Source: HGM04593 sp045591315 (lineage in GTDB: Bacteria > Bacteroidota > Bacteroidia > Bacteroidales > Bacteroidaceae). Taken from it: DNA of 64,000 bases. The first letter of the stretch is position 1, and every line of letters starts with the position of its first letter. The notes beneath the pieces were generated by a model. The model saw nothing but the letters and a program-made list of their open reading frames with translations, was not told the origin of the DNA and did no database searches. The position numbers and the translations under genes were made by a program. Shown here one piece after another: positions 51,423 to 61,371 of the stretch. The DNA lies in contig JAZNSN010000081.1 in assembly GCA_045591315.1 (NCBI GenBank), positions 178,494 to 242,493 of the forward strand, written 5' to 3'.

Positions 51423-54400
51423 TTATCTGAACATAATTGACAGTGATAAAGTGTATGAGCGTGCGAAAGGATAATCGAGGCCTCGCTCCATCTTGATTGG
51501 TGAGATGCGTGCGATATCGTTCGTGGTAAAGCTCAGTGCGACAACGTCAATATTGGCCTGACGCAGGAACTTGAATGTTTCAGCATTGAATCTGTAGCCG
51601 ACATTCAAGCTGGCAAACCTAATCTCGTTGTCATCCATTATGAATCGTGTGCTTGCAGGTGTATTTGCTCCTGTCGGGCTGAATCCCACATAACGTGTAA
51701 CGTCGCCAGGCTTCTCCCAACGTCCCTTTCCGGCACGCTCGTCAAGGTTATATGCCACATTCTGGTTTTCAATTTTGTCAACTAGTGTCTGGTTATAGAC
51801 AATGCCTCCGTATTTGTATGTGAAACCAAGCGAGCAAGAGAAATCTTTCCAGTTTATGCTGGTAGAGAGGGTTCCGCTTATCTTCGGGTTTGTATCGCCT
51901 ACGGGTACTTTATCGTTTGCATTCCACACAAAAGTCTTTGTGCCGTCACGTTTCAGATAAACCTCCTTGCCGGTAACCGGGTCAACGCCTAAGGAGCGTA
52001 CTACATACAGCGTTGTAGTTGATTCACCCTCGCGGTATTGTGGCAACGGTGCTTCAGCCGACTTCATCTGTTCCTCGTTGACTTTCTTCAGGTAGTCGGA
52101 CAGCTTACGTATCTTGTTCTTGTTATGGTTTGCATTAGCACTGATGGTCCAGAAGAACTGTTTGCGAAGGTTCTGTACTGCAATGACATTCAATGAAACA
52201 TCAAATCCTCTGTTCTGCAATTCTCCGGCATTCATGACCATTGATGAATAACCGGTTGATGGTGCCAGGTCGTAATTTGTCAGCAACTCCTTTGTGATAT
52301 TGTTGTAGTAGTTGAATGACAGGTTTACACGGTTCTTCCAGAATCCCAAATCAACAGAGAAACTGGTGTTGTGTGTCTTTGCCCAACCAAGTTCTGTGTT
52401 GTTGAGTCCGCTCAGAAGGGCTCCAAGAACGGGGAATGAGCTGTAAGGACGCATGGTGCTGGAGAAACTGTAGTACTCGATAGCATCGGACGGGCTGAAG
52501 TTCTGCTCACCGGTGACACCGTAGCTTGCACGGAATACAAGATTCGAGAGATATCCCTTTAGCCATTTCTCATTGTGGGCATTCCAACGTCCGCCCACCG
52601 ACCAGAACGGCACGAAGTCATGCTTCGCGTATCGTGAAGAAGCCTCGCCGCTGATGTTGAAATCGACAGAGTAGCGGTTGTCGTAGCTGTATGAGAACTG
52701 TCCTATGAGACCTATGGAACGTGACACGTTCTCGGTACCTATGTTGCTCATGTTTGTCTCCATCTTGTTGCCGAAGATGAAGTCGTCCATGTGCTGGTCG
52801 GGATAACCGGTAGCCGACAGATTTACATAATCGTTCTTGTCTTCGCTGATTGTCCAGTTGGCAAATACACTGAAAAGGTGTTTCCTCAACACAAGGTTAT
52901 AGTTTATGCCGAAGTTGTTTGACCATGAAGACATGTCACCGTCGCTCTTGTAATAACTTCCCTTGCGTGTAAGGTCATCTTCAAGCTCAAAGCTGGTATG
53001 GTCGGCCGGGAGGAACTTGTCTGTTCCTGCCATTCCTCTTGAATAGGAGAACTGTTCCGTAATGCGCAGATTCTTAAGAAGCATGTATTCAAGACTGAGG
53101 CTGGTAGTTACATTGAGGCTGTTGGTGAGGTCCTTTATGCCTACGGTAGCATCGTATAACGGGTTGGTTACTATCATGCTCTGCCCGCTTACGGTGTTGT
53201 TGTCAAGTACCTTTATCTGGTTCCCGTAATCATCTTCCGGTATATAATAGGGGTTAAGCCTTGTATATTGTGAGAATGAGCCGTAAGGCGAGTTCTTGCT
53301 CTCCGATTCCGAAAGGCTGATGTTGGCGCGCATGGTGAACTTCTCCTTCATGTAGGTCATGTTGAAACTTACGCCTTTTGTCTCGTTCTCCGACTCCTTC
53401 ATCACACCTGGCTGCATAGCCGCATTGAGGTCGAGGCTATAGCGGAATGCTTCAGTACCTCCGGCTACGCTTACTGAATGACGGTGCTGGAATGCTGTAC
53501 GCAAAGGCTTTGACAACCAGTAGGTGTCAACGCCACCGAGCACATTGCGCTTGTACTTGTTGTAGAGGTTCATCTGTGCGGCATTGTTCGGGTTATATAG
53601 TCCGGCACGCCATTCGGTATCGAGCTTAGTCGCTGCGTCCATCATGTTGTAGTCGGTGAGGTCGGGTGTCTGTACGGTCAATGTTCCGTTGTATGAAACG
53701 GAGAGCGCACCGTCGGGAGCGACCTTTGTCTCTACTACAACTACGCCATTTGCAGCACGTGAGCCATATACCGAAGTTGCCGCAGCATCTTTCAGTATGG
53801 TAATGCTTTCGACACGTTCCGGGTCAAGGTCAAGGATTCGGCTCATAGGAACTGTGAAGCCGTCAAGCACGAACAGCGGAGTGTTCGGACGGCTTGATAC
53901 GTTGTCGAGCATCAGGTCCATGCTGTTCATGGACTTTGAGCCCAATGACTGGTCTCCGCGAATCTGGAAGTCCGGCTCTGCGTTAGGATCGGAACCGGTC
54001 CTGTTGTTCTCAATGACCTTGAAACTAGGGTCGAAGAACTGCAGGCTCTTCAGAATGTTTGTAGGGTTCATCTTCCTTAACTCGTCGCCTTTCACCTCAA
54101 CATAGTTTCCTGTAAAGCTGTTCTTGCTGCGGCGGCTGATACCGGTGATGACAACGTCGTCAAGTTCAATGCTCGGCTTCAGCTCTATTACAAGGTTGTG
54201 CTCGTTCTTTACAATCTGCTTCGAAACAGTCTCGTATCCAACGAAAGAGACGCTGATAGACTCTTTCTTGTTCAGGCGCAGACTGAACTTGCCGTCAAGG
54301 TCGGTTATGCAGCCTCTTGCACCGTTGCTCTTGCCTGTACCGTCTGTAATGAGCACTGTTGCTCCTACAAGCGGTTCCTTGTTGTCCTTGGCAAGAATCT

Positions 54401-54791
54401 GTCCCGATACGTTGTATTCGCCCATGTCGCTTTCGTGCTGTTTGTCGGGCCCTACAATTATCTGGTTGTTGCTCTCGTAGCTTATCACTACATCCTGGTC
54501 GCCTATAAGGTCGCCAAGGACCTTGTCAAGAGGCTTGTTCTTGACAGCAAGGCTTGTAGGCTTGTTTATGTTCCATAGCGATACGTCCTGCAATGTTATT
54601 TTCGCATTTGCAGCTTCTGCAACCATTTCCAGCACTTTGCCAAGAGGCTTGTTGCTTACTCTCAAGGTTACGGGTTTCTCTTTCCAATCGGCTGCTGCCT
54701 GTGCCTGCACACCTGTTATGCTGCATGCGAGCATGACGGCAACAATGAAAATTCTGCAGAAAAACCCTAATTCAGAAATAGCTTTTCTCAT
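51423..54791 (-). CDS. SusC/RagA family TonB-linked outer-membrane protein with STN domain
   Basis: 1122 residues. Signal peptide, then a secretin/TonB short N-terminal (STN) domain (about 36-110, with repeated NKPLGKVLEM and NKPLDKVLGD phrases), a carboxypeptidase-like beta domain (about 125-205; DNKEPLVGATVLITDGTG), the plug (DVVITGISRRS, PLFVLDGFTVPMSRI, VESITILKDAAATSVYGSRAANGVV) and a 22-strand barrel ending in SLSIMFR. It imports large substrates with TonB energy. An STN domain in SusC proteins often signals to an anti-sigma factor, but no sigma/anti-sigma pair is nearby. Confidence 0.96.
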   Translation of the reverse strand: MRKAISELGFFCRIFIVAVMLACSITGVQAQAAADWKEKPVTLRVSNKPLGKVLEMVAEAANAKITLQDVSLWNINKPTSLAVKNKPLDKVLGDLIGDQDVVISYESNNQIIVGPDKQHESDMGEYNVSGQILAKDNKEPLVGATVLITDGTGKSNGARGCITDLDGKFSLRLNKKESISVSFVGYETVSKQIVKNEHNLVIELKPSIELDDVVITGISRRSKNSFTGNYVEVKGDELRKMNPTNILKSLQFFDPSFKVIENNRTGSDPNAEPDFQIRGDQSLGSKSMNSMDLMLDNVSSRPNTPLFVLDGFTVPMSRILDLDPERVESITILKDAAATSVYGSRAANGVVVVETKVAPDGALSVSYNGTLTVQTPDLTDYNMMDAATKLDTEWRAGLYNPNNAAQMNLYNKYKRNVLGGVDTYWLSKPLRTAFQHRHSVSVAGGTEAFRYSLDLNAAMQPGVMKESENETKGVSFNMTYMKEKFTMRANISLSESESKNSPYGSFSQYTRLNPYYIPEDDYGNQIKVLDNNTVSGQSMIVTNPLYDATVGIKDLTNSLNVTTSLSLEYMLLKNLRITEQFSYSRGMAGTDKFLPADHTSFELEDDLTRKGSYYKSDGDMSSWSNNFGINYNLVLRKHLFSVFANWTISEDKNDYVNLSATGYPDQHMDDFIFGNKMETNMSNIGTENVSRSIGLIGQFSYSYDNRYSVDFNISGEASSRYAKHDFVPFWSVGGRWNAHNEKWLKGYLSNLVFRASYGVTGEQNFSPSDAIEYYSFSSTMRPYSSFPVLGALLSGLNNTELGWAKTHNTSFSVDLGFWKNRVNLSFNYYNNITKELLTNYDLAPSTGYSSMVMNAGELQNRGFDVSLNVIAVQNLRKQFFWTISANANHNKNKIRKLSDYLKKVNEEQMKSAEAPLPQYREGESTTTLYVVRSLGVDPVTGKEVYLKRDGTKTFVWNANDKVPVGDTNPKISGTLSTSINWKDFSCSLGFTYKYGGIVYNQTLVDKIENQNVAYNLDERAGKGRWEKPGDVTRYVGFSPTGANTPASTRFIMDDNEIRFASLNVGYRFNAETFKFLRQANIDVVALSFTTNDIARISPIKMERGLDYPFARSYTLSLSIMFR

Positions 54792-54819
54792 AAGATTATT
54801 CAGTTAAATGTTTTTGCAT

Positions 54820-55788
54820 TTATTGTAGAAGCATGTCGATAATGCTCTTGTACGAAGCATTGCTGTTGTATTTCTCAAGATAGTCCTTGTATAGGACATC
54901 GGCTCTTTCAATCTCCTTGCCGTTCATGATGAAGTTGCGAAGCAAGGTATAAAGCAGGAAGTCTCTCTGTTCGCCGCTGTAGAACGATGCGAACTCCTTG
55001 TACATATCTTCCATTACCTTAGGCATGCTGTATGTTTCGCCTTTCTCCCTCGCAGCCTTCTCGTTCATGTAGAAACAGTAGCGCATAAGGAGGCTTGCAT
55101 ATTCGGGGCAACTCAACGACTCGGCATCGTTTCTTGTAGCGTATCCCTCCATGATGTTCCAATAGTCGCCTATTTCCTGGCTTGCAACGGCAAGCCCTCT
55201 TGTGCTTTCGTACATTACAGGGTACTCTATGAAAGACATATATACATCATAGTCAACCATAGCCTTGGCATAGTTCTTTGCCTCGTTGCTTGCCTGGCTG
55301 TTCCCGATAAGGGTGTTTGCCTTTTCGAGCAGTGCGCGTGAATCGTCGATGCGGCTCTTCGGCTTTATGTCGAGCGCGATGCAACCGAGAAGCTGCCCCT
55401 TGTATCGCATGCTCCTCTTTATGTTTTCAATGCCCTTGAACAGGCGGTTGTTGTTTACTGCACGTTCCGAACCGCTGTATTCTACCTTTACGTTCTTTCC
55501 GTCGTAGTTGATGTCAACGTGCAGGCTGTCTCCGGGCTGGAGTACAACCTTGACTCGTCCGTTTATGGTCATGTACACAAGATTGTCGCAGTCGAAGCTG
55601 TAGATGTGTTCTTCACCAGGGTTTGTGTGGAACTCCTGTGCTATAAGCGGAGTCTGTACGCAGTCGAAATAGACCATATCTCTCTGGTAGCCATATATCT
55701 GTGCACTCAGAGTCGTCTTCTGTTGTGATGTTGCAGTACCCACGAGTGAGATGATGGATATCAGTGCAAATAGCAGTTTCTTTTTCAT
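54820..55788 (-). CDS. DUF4369-like exported protein without thioredoxin domain
   Basis: 322 residues with a signal peptide (LLFALISIISLVGTATSQ). The N-terminal ~110 residues follow the beta pattern of the DUF4369 domain of the TlpA-type proteins in this locus (VYFDCVQTPLIAQEF, MTINGRVKVVLQPGDSLHVDI), and a helical middle follows, but the sequence stops where their thioredoxin domain would begin. First gene of the locus, 28 bases upstream of susC. Likely periplasmic; role unknown. The resemblance is by eye. Confidence 0.72.
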   Translation of the reverse strand: MKKKLLFALISIISLVGTATSQQKTTLSAQIYGYQRDMVYFDCVQTPLIAQEFHTNPGEEHIYSFDCDNLVYMTINGRVKVVLQPGDSLHVDINYDGKNVKVEYSGSERAVNNNRLFKGIENIKRSMRYKGQLLGCIALDIKPKSRIDDSRALLEKANTLIGNSQASNEAKNYAKAMVDYDVYMSFIEYPVMYESTRGLAVASQEIGDYWNIMEGYATRNDAESLSCPEYASLLMRYCFYMNEKAAREKGETYSMPKVMEDMYKEFASFYSGEQRDFLLYTLLRNFIMNGKEIERADVLYKDYLEKYNSNASYKSIIDMLLQ

Positions 55789-56101
55789 AGTTGTATTGTT
55801 TTTTTATATAAAACGTATCAAAAATGCGAAAATTACCTTAAACAAAGCGAAATTATTGCAAAAGCATATAAAATCAAATTCTATGCTGGTGAAATTATAA
55901 AAATATATGTTAAAAAGGGTTTTTTCGCATTAGCGTGTGCCGGAAGCCGGATATTTTATACTCCTGAGTCTCTAAAAACTACGATAATTTTACGCTGTTT
56001 CATAAAATATGGCTACATTTGTAAGGAAGCTGCGTGGCTATCTTGTTGCAGGCAGTGCCGGCCTTGCAGCTTTTCTATTCGTATAGTCTAAAAACAAAAA
56101 T
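55789..56101. other. 313-base divergent region between the SusCD locus and the hut operon
   Basis: A/T-rich on the left. No TAnnTTTG match for the minus strand, so I cannot place a promoter for the SusCD locus. Toward the hut operon there is one -7 box (56014-56021) and a short leader hairpin (AAGCTGC 56026-56032 with GCAGCTT 56068-56074). Confidence 0.6.
56014..56021 (+). promoter_or_regulatory. Candidate -7 box (TACATTTG) of the hut operon
   Basis: Exact TAnnTTTG match 80 bases before ftcD. The -33 region is not a clear match. Confidence 0.5.
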
Positions 56102-57808
56102 ATGCAGAAGAGAATCATTGAGTGCGTTCCCAATTTCTCTGAGGGGCGCGATATGGAGGTCATTAAACAGATAACCAATGCAATAGAGTCCGTAAAAGGC
56201 GTAAAACTGCTTGATGTTGACCCCGGTGAGGCGACAAACCGCACTGTAATAACGTTCGTAGGTGAGCCGGAGGCTGTTGCCGATGCGGCTGTTGCATCAA
56301 TCAAGCGTGCTACGGAGCTTATCGATATGCGATTGCATAAAGGAGCGCATCCCCGCATGGGTGCATGCGACGTTTGTCCGCTGATACCGGTTTCAGGAAT
56401 AACAATGGAAGAGTGTGCCGAACTTGCACGGGATTTGGCAAAACGTATAGCCGACGAGCTTGCAGTGCCGACATATTGTTACGAGGCGGCTGCATTCAAG
56501 CCCGAACGCCGTAATCTTGCAGTGTGCCGCGAGGGTGAATATGAGGCCCTTCCCGAAAAGATGGCAAACGAGGATAAGCGTCCCGACTTCGGCGCACGTG
56601 CTTACGACGAAGGCATTGCCCGTACCGGAGCTACTGCCGTAGGCGCACGTGATTTTCTTGTTGCTGTAAACTATAATCTCAACACGACATCTACAAGACG
56701 TGCCAATGCCATTGCTTTCGATGTCCGTGAAAAAGGCCGTCCGAAGCGCGAGGGTAATCCCATTACCGGCAAGATTATAAAGGATGAGAACGGAGAGCCG
56801 GTAATGATACCCGGTACACTCAAAGCGTGCAAGGCTATAGGCTGGTTCATCGAGGAGTATGGCATAGCTCAGGTCTCAATGAACATGACAAACCTCTCCG
56901 TTACTCCGTTGCATGTAGCTTTCGACGAGGTGTGCCGTGCTGCCGATGCGCGTGGCGTGCGCGTTACAGGAACGGAGATTGTGGGCCTTGTCCCGAAGAA
57001 GACGCTTGTGGATGCCGGACGTCATTTCCTTCTTAAGCAGCACCGTTCGACAGGCCTTCCCGAAAGGGAGCTTGTGCGCATAGCGATAGAGAGCATGGGT
57101 CTCTCGAACCTCAAGGAGTTCAAGCCCGAAGAGAAGGTCGTGGAATATATCCTTGAGGCCGAGGAGCAGAAGAGCGTTAAGAAGCTTGTAGATATGACAT
57201 GTGCTGCATTTGCCGAGGAGACAGCGAGCGAGTCGCCGGCTCCGGGCGGAGGCTCTATTTCGGCATACATGGGTGCTCTTGCCGCAGCTCTCGGCACAAT
57301 GGTTGCCAATCTCTCTTCGCACAAGGCTGGTTGGGACGACCGTTGGGAATTCTTCTCATGCTGGGCCGAAAAGGGCATGGCTGTAATGAACGAGCTGCTT
57401 GCTCTTGTCGATGAGGATACCACCGCGTTCAACAGAATCATGGACGTGTTCGGCATGCCGAAGGGCACAGCCGAGGAGAAGGCTGCACGTGCGGCAGCCA
57501 TGGAGGTGGCTACTCTTTATGCTACCGAAGTGCCGATACGCACGATGAAGGCTGCGTACAAGGCGTTTGAGGTTGTACGTGCAATGGCCGTAGAGGGCAA
57601 TCCTAATTCGGTATCCGATGCCGGTGTGGGTGCATTGGCTGCACGTTCGGCAGTGATGGGTGCATGCCTCAATGTAAGGATAAATGCAGCCGGTCTCAAG
57701 GACAGGGCTGCTGCCGAAAGGCTTGTTGACGAGGCTATGGAGATACAGGCTCTTGCACAGCAGGCCGAAAAGGAGATTCTTGCCATCGTTGACAGCAAGA
57801 TTGACTGA
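56102..57808 (+). CDS. ftcD: Glutamate formimidoyltransferase / formimidoyl-THF cyclodeaminase fusion
   Basis: Last step of histidine degradation plus recovery of the one-carbon unit: moves the formimino group to tetrahydrofolate and cyclises it with loss of ammonia. 568 residues: FTCD N and C transferase domains (about 1-325; IIECVPNFSEGRD, KGAHPRMGACDVCPLIP, GARDFLVAVNYNLN) and a C-terminal cyclodeaminase (about 355-565; SESPAPGGGSISAYMGALAAAL). The fusion resembles the animal bifunctional enzyme in layout. First gene of the hut operon. Confidence 0.96.
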   Translation: MQKRIIECVPNFSEGRDMEVIKQITNAIESVKGVKLLDVDPGEATNRTVITFVGEPEAVADAAVASIKRATELIDMRLHKGAHPRMGACDVCPLIPVSGITMEECAELARDLAKRIADELAVPTYCYEAAAFKPERRNLAVCREGEYEALPEKMANEDKRPDFGARAYDEGIARTGATAVGARDFLVAVNYNLNTTSTRRANAIAFDVREKGRPKREGNPITGKIIKDENGEPVMIPGTLKACKAIGWFIEEYGIAQVSMNMTNLSVTPLHVAFDEVCRAADARGVRVTGTEIVGLVPKKTLVDAGRHFLLKQHRSTGLPERELVRIAIESMGLSNLKEFKPEEKVVEYILEAEEQKSVKKLVDMTCAAFAEETASESPAPGGGSISAYMGALAAALGTMVANLSSHKAGWDDRWEFFSCWAEKGMAVMNELLALVDEDTTAFNRIMDVFGMPKGTAEEKAARAAAMEVATLYATEVPIRTMKAAYKAFEVVRAMAVEGNPNSVSDAGVGALAARSAVMGACLNVRINAAGLKDRAAAERLVDEAMEIQALAQQAEKEILAIVDSKID

Positions 57809-57829
57809 AACAGACAAAACTATAATATA

Positions 57830-59845
57830 ATGACGGATTTTCAAAAGGAGATACTTGCAGGAATACCCGATGTGTTGCCTGCAAGAAGAGAATATGACAA
57901 GAGTGCAAACCATGCGCCTAAGCGCAAGGACATTCTCACCGACGAAGAGAAGATGCTCGCATTGACGAATGCATTGCGTTACTTTCCGCAGAAACATCAT
58001 GCCGAGCTTGCTCCGGAGTTCCTCGATGAACTGAAGAGATACGGCCGCATATACATGTACCGTTTGCGCCCTGCATACGAGATGCATGCGCGTGCCATAG
58101 ACGAGTATCCGGCGCGTTCGCGCCAGGCGGCTGCGATAATGCTCATGATACAGAACAACCTCGCCAAGGCTGTTGCCCAGCACCCCCATGAGCTCATTAC
58201 ATACGGCGGAAACGGTGCGGTGTTCCAGAACTGGGCGCAGTACCGCTTGGCAATGAAGTACCTCGCAGAAATGACCGACGAGCAGACTCTGGTTATGTAT
58301 TCTGGTCATCCGCTCGGTCTCTTCCCCTCCCATAAGGATGCTCCGCGCGTGATAGTCACGAACGGAATGGTAATCCCTAACCACTCGTCGCAGGATGATT
58401 GGGAGCGCTTCAATGCTATGGGAGTATCGCAGTACGGCCAGATGACAGCCGGTTCCTACATGTACATAGGCCCTCAGGGTATTGTACATGGCACTACCAT
58501 TACCGTGATGAATGCAGCTCGCAAGCGCATGAAACCTGGGCAAAGCGACCTCAAGGGTATGCTTTTCGTTACTGCAGGTCTCGGCGGAATGTCGGGCGCG
58601 CAGCCTAAGGCCGGAAACATTTCGGGCGTGGTAAGCATTACGGCCGAGATAAACATAGCCGCAGCCGAGAAGCGTTACAACCAGGGTTGGGTAGATGAAC
58701 TGCACACTTCGCTCGATGAGCTCATTCCGCGTGTAAGGAGTGCCGTTGAGAACAAGGAGGTGGTTTCATTCGCCTATGTAGGCAATGTGGTGGATCTTTG
58801 GGAACGTCTTGCCGATGAGGGCATGAATGTCGATTTGGGTTCCGACCAGACTTCTCTCCACAATCCGTGGGCAGGAGGCTACTACCCGGTGGGGTACAGC
58901 TACGAGGAGTCGAATCGAATGATGGCCGAGGAGCCTGAGCGTTTTCGCGAGTGCGTGCGCGAGTCGTTGCGCCGTCACGTTGCGGCAATAAACAGGCTGA
59001 CAGCACGCGGCATGTACTTCTTCGACTACGGAAATGCATTCCTGCTTGAGTCGTCGCGTGCCGGTGCCGACATTATGGCTGCCGACGGCAAGTTCCGCTA
59101 CCCGTCATACGTTCAGGATATCATGGGCCCTATGTTCTTCGATTACGGCTTCGGCCCGTTCCGTTGGGTATGTACATCGGGCAAGGAGGAGGACCTCGAA
59201 GTTACCGACCGTTTGGCGGCAGAGGTGCTTGAGGATATGCTCAAGGATGCTCCGGCCGAAATACGCGGACAGCTTGAGGATAACCTGCACTGGATACGCG
59301 AGGCAAAGCAGAACAGGCTTGTCGTAGGCTCACAGGCCCGTATCCTCTATGCCGATTCCGAGGGCCGCACGCGCATTGCATTGGCATTCAACGAGGCTAT
59401 AGCAAGGGGTGAGATTTCGGCACCCGTTGTGCTGGGGCGCGACCACCACGACGTGTCGGGAACCGACTCGCCTTACCGCGAGACATCGAACATCTACGAC
59501 GGTTCGCAGTTCTGTGCCGACATGGCGGTACACAATGTCATAGGCGACTCCTTCAGAGGTGCTACATGGGTGTCGATACACAACGGCGGCGGTGTAGGCT
59601 GGGGCGAGGTCATGAACGGCGGCTTCGGCATGGTGATAGACGGTTCCGACGATTCGGCACGCCACATCGAGGAGATGCTTCTCTGGGATGTGAACAACGG
59701 TATCGCACGCCGCAGCTGGGCGCGCAACGAGGGCGCGATGTTCGCAATAAAGCGTCAGATGGAACGCACTCCGCTGCTTAAGGTCACATTGCCTAACCTG
59801 GCCGACAAGGAACTTATAGATAAGGTCTTCAATGAAAATAATTAA
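57830..59845 (+). CDS. hutU: Urocanate hydratase
   Basis: Converts urocanate to imidazolone propionate using tightly bound NAD. 671 residues, longer than the ~560-residue Pseudomonas enzyme and close to the eukaryotic length, with an extended N-terminus. Motifs: VMYSGHPLGLFPS, TNGMVIPNHSSQ, GQMTAGSYMYIGPQGIVHGT, LFVTAGLGGMSGAQPKA, DYGNAFLLES and IHNGGGVGWGEVMNGGFGMV. 21 bases after ftcD. Confidence 0.96.
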   Translation: MTDFQKEILAGIPDVLPARREYDKSANHAPKRKDILTDEEKMLALTNALRYFPQKHHAELAPEFLDELKRYGRIYMYRLRPAYEMHARAIDEYPARSRQAAAIMLMIQNNLAKAVAQHPHELITYGGNGAVFQNWAQYRLAMKYLAEMTDEQTLVMYSGHPLGLFPSHKDAPRVIVTNGMVIPNHSSQDDWERFNAMGVSQYGQMTAGSYMYIGPQGIVHGTTITVMNAARKRMKPGQSDLKGMLFVTAGLGGMSGAQPKAGNISGVVSITAEINIAAAEKRYNQGWVDELHTSLDELIPRVRSAVENKEVVSFAYVGNVVDLWERLADEGMNVDLGSDQTSLHNPWAGGYYPVGYSYEESNRMMAEEPERFRECVRESLRRHVAAINRLTARGMYFFDYGNAFLLESSRAGADIMAADGKFRYPSYVQDIMGPMFFDYGFGPFRWVCTSGKEEDLEVTDRLAAEVLEDMLKDAPAEIRGQLEDNLHWIREAKQNRLVVGSQARILYADSEGRTRIALAFNEAIARGEISAPVVLGRDHHDVSGTDSPYRETSNIYDGSQFCADMAVHNVIGDSFRGATWVSIHNGGGVGWGEVMNGGFGMVIDGSDDSARHIEEMLLWDVNNGIARRSWARNEGAMFAIKRQMERTPLLKVTLPNLADKELIDKVFNENN

Positions 59846-59880
59846 GTAACTGTCCGAACAAAATAAAATACAAAGCAACT

Positions 59881-61371
59881 ATGATTCATTACATAAGTGC
59901 AGAACACCTTACAATTGCAAGGATTGAAGAGATACTGACAAAAGGTTACAAGCTGGCTTTGAGCGACGATGCAAAGAAGCGTATCGTGCATTGCCGTGAG
60001 TACCTCGACAGGAAAATGGAAGATACCGAACGTCCGATATACGGCGTTACGACAGGCTTCGGTTCGCTGTGCAACATTTCAATAAGCAAGGAGAACCTTT
60101 CCCGGCTGCAGAAGAACCTGATGATGTCGCATGCATGCGGAACAGGGGCAAGGGTGCCTTCGGAAATAGCGCGCCTTATGATTCTCCTCAAGGTACAGTC
60201 GTTGTCGTACGGTCATTCGGGCGTGCAGCTCGTTACGGTAGAGCGTCTTGTCGATATGTTCAACAACAATATTGTCCCGGTTGTATATGAGCAGGGCTCG
60301 CTGGGAGCATCGGGCGACCTCTCTCCGCTTGCACACATGTGCCTGCCCTTGCTTGGCCTGGGCGAAGTTGAGATTGACGGTGAAGTGGTCTCAGGCGAGG
60401 CGATGATGCAGAAGATGGGCTGGGAGCCGATTGCTCTTTGCTCGAAGGAAGGTCTTGCTCTGCTCAACGGAACGCAGTTCATGTCGGCATACGGCGTGTA
60501 TTCGATAATCAATGCAAGGCGTCTGAGCCGCTGGGCCGACCATATCGGTGCAATGTCGCTCGATGCCTTTGACGGCCGCATGGAACCGTTCGAGCATAAC
60601 GTGCATGCGATACGCCCGCACAACGGCCAGATAGAGACAGCGAAGGCAATACGCGGAATACTGGAGGGCAGCGAAATCGCAAGGCAGCCCAAGAAGCATG
60701 TCCAGGACCCGTATTCTTTCCGCTGCATGCCTCAGGTGCACGGCGCATCGAAAGATACCTTGGCCTATGTCGCAAGCGTGCTTGAAACCGAGGTGAACTC
60801 GGCGACGGACAATCCTACGGTTTTCCCCGATACCGATGAGGTTATCTCTGCCGGCAACTTCCACGGGCAGCCGATAGCTCTTGCCATGGATTTCCTTGCC
60901 ATTGCAATGGCCGAGCTCGGAAACATATCGGAACGCCGTATATACAAGATTATATCCGGCGCGCGCAACCTGCCAAATTTCCTCGTTGCCAATCCGGGCC
61001 TTAACAGCGGCTTCATGATTCCGCAATACACTGCGGCATCTGTCGTCAGCCAGTCGAAAGGCCTTTGCTGGCCCGCTTCGTGCGACTCCATTCCTTCGTC
61101 GCAGGGCCAGGAAGACCATGTAAGCATGGGCTCGAATGCAGCGACAAAACTCTGGAAGGTGGTGCAGAATACCGAACGCGTGCTTGCCATCGAGCTTATG
61201 AATGCGGCACAGGCATTGGAGTTCCGTCGTCCGCTCCGTTCATCGGCTGCTGTAGAAGCAATGTTCGAAGCCTACCGCAAGGTTGTGCCTTTCGTTGAGA
61301 ACGACACAGTAATGTTCCCTTATATAGCATCATCGGTCAAATTCCTGAACGAATATGAGCTTGCTCGTTAA
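59881..61371 (+). CDS. hutH: Histidine ammonia-lyase
   Basis: First step of histidine breakdown: removes ammonia from L-histidine to give urocanate. 496 residues with the Ala143-Ser144-Gly145 triad (GSLGASGDLSPLAHM) that forms the MIO electrophile, YGVTTGFGSL near residue 54 with the catalytic Tyr, and the QEDHVSMG segment. Length normal. Overlaps hutI by 17 bases. Confidence 0.97.
   Translation: MIHYISAEHLTIARIEEILTKGYKLALSDDAKKRIVHCREYLDRKMEDTERPIYGVTTGFGSLCNISISKENLSRLQKNLMMSHACGTGARVPSEIARLMILLKVQSLSYGHSGVQLVTVERLVDMFNNNIVPVVYEQGSLGASGDLSPLAHMCLPLLGLGEVEIDGEVVSGEAMMQKMGWEPIALCSKEGLALLNGTQFMSAYGVYSIINARRLSRWADHIGAMSLDAFDGRMEPFEHNVHAIRPHNGQIETAKAIRGILEGSEIARQPKKHVQDPYSFRCMPQVHGASKDTLAYVASVLETEVNSATDNPTVFPDTDEVISAGNFHGQPIALAMDFLAIAMAELGNISERRIYKIISGARNLPNFLVANPGLNSGFMIPQYTAASVVSQSKGLCWPASCDSIPSSQGQEDHVSMGSNAATKLWKVVQNTERVLAIELMNAAQALEFRRPLRSSAAVEAMFEAYRKVVPFVENDTVMFPYIASSVKFLNEYELAR

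Noticed and set aside
57356..58705. Long open frame (449 codons) on the minus strand across ftcD and hutU
   Set aside because: It is antisense to two clearly conserved enzymes, is Cys/His-rich in the way shadow frames are, and resembles no family.
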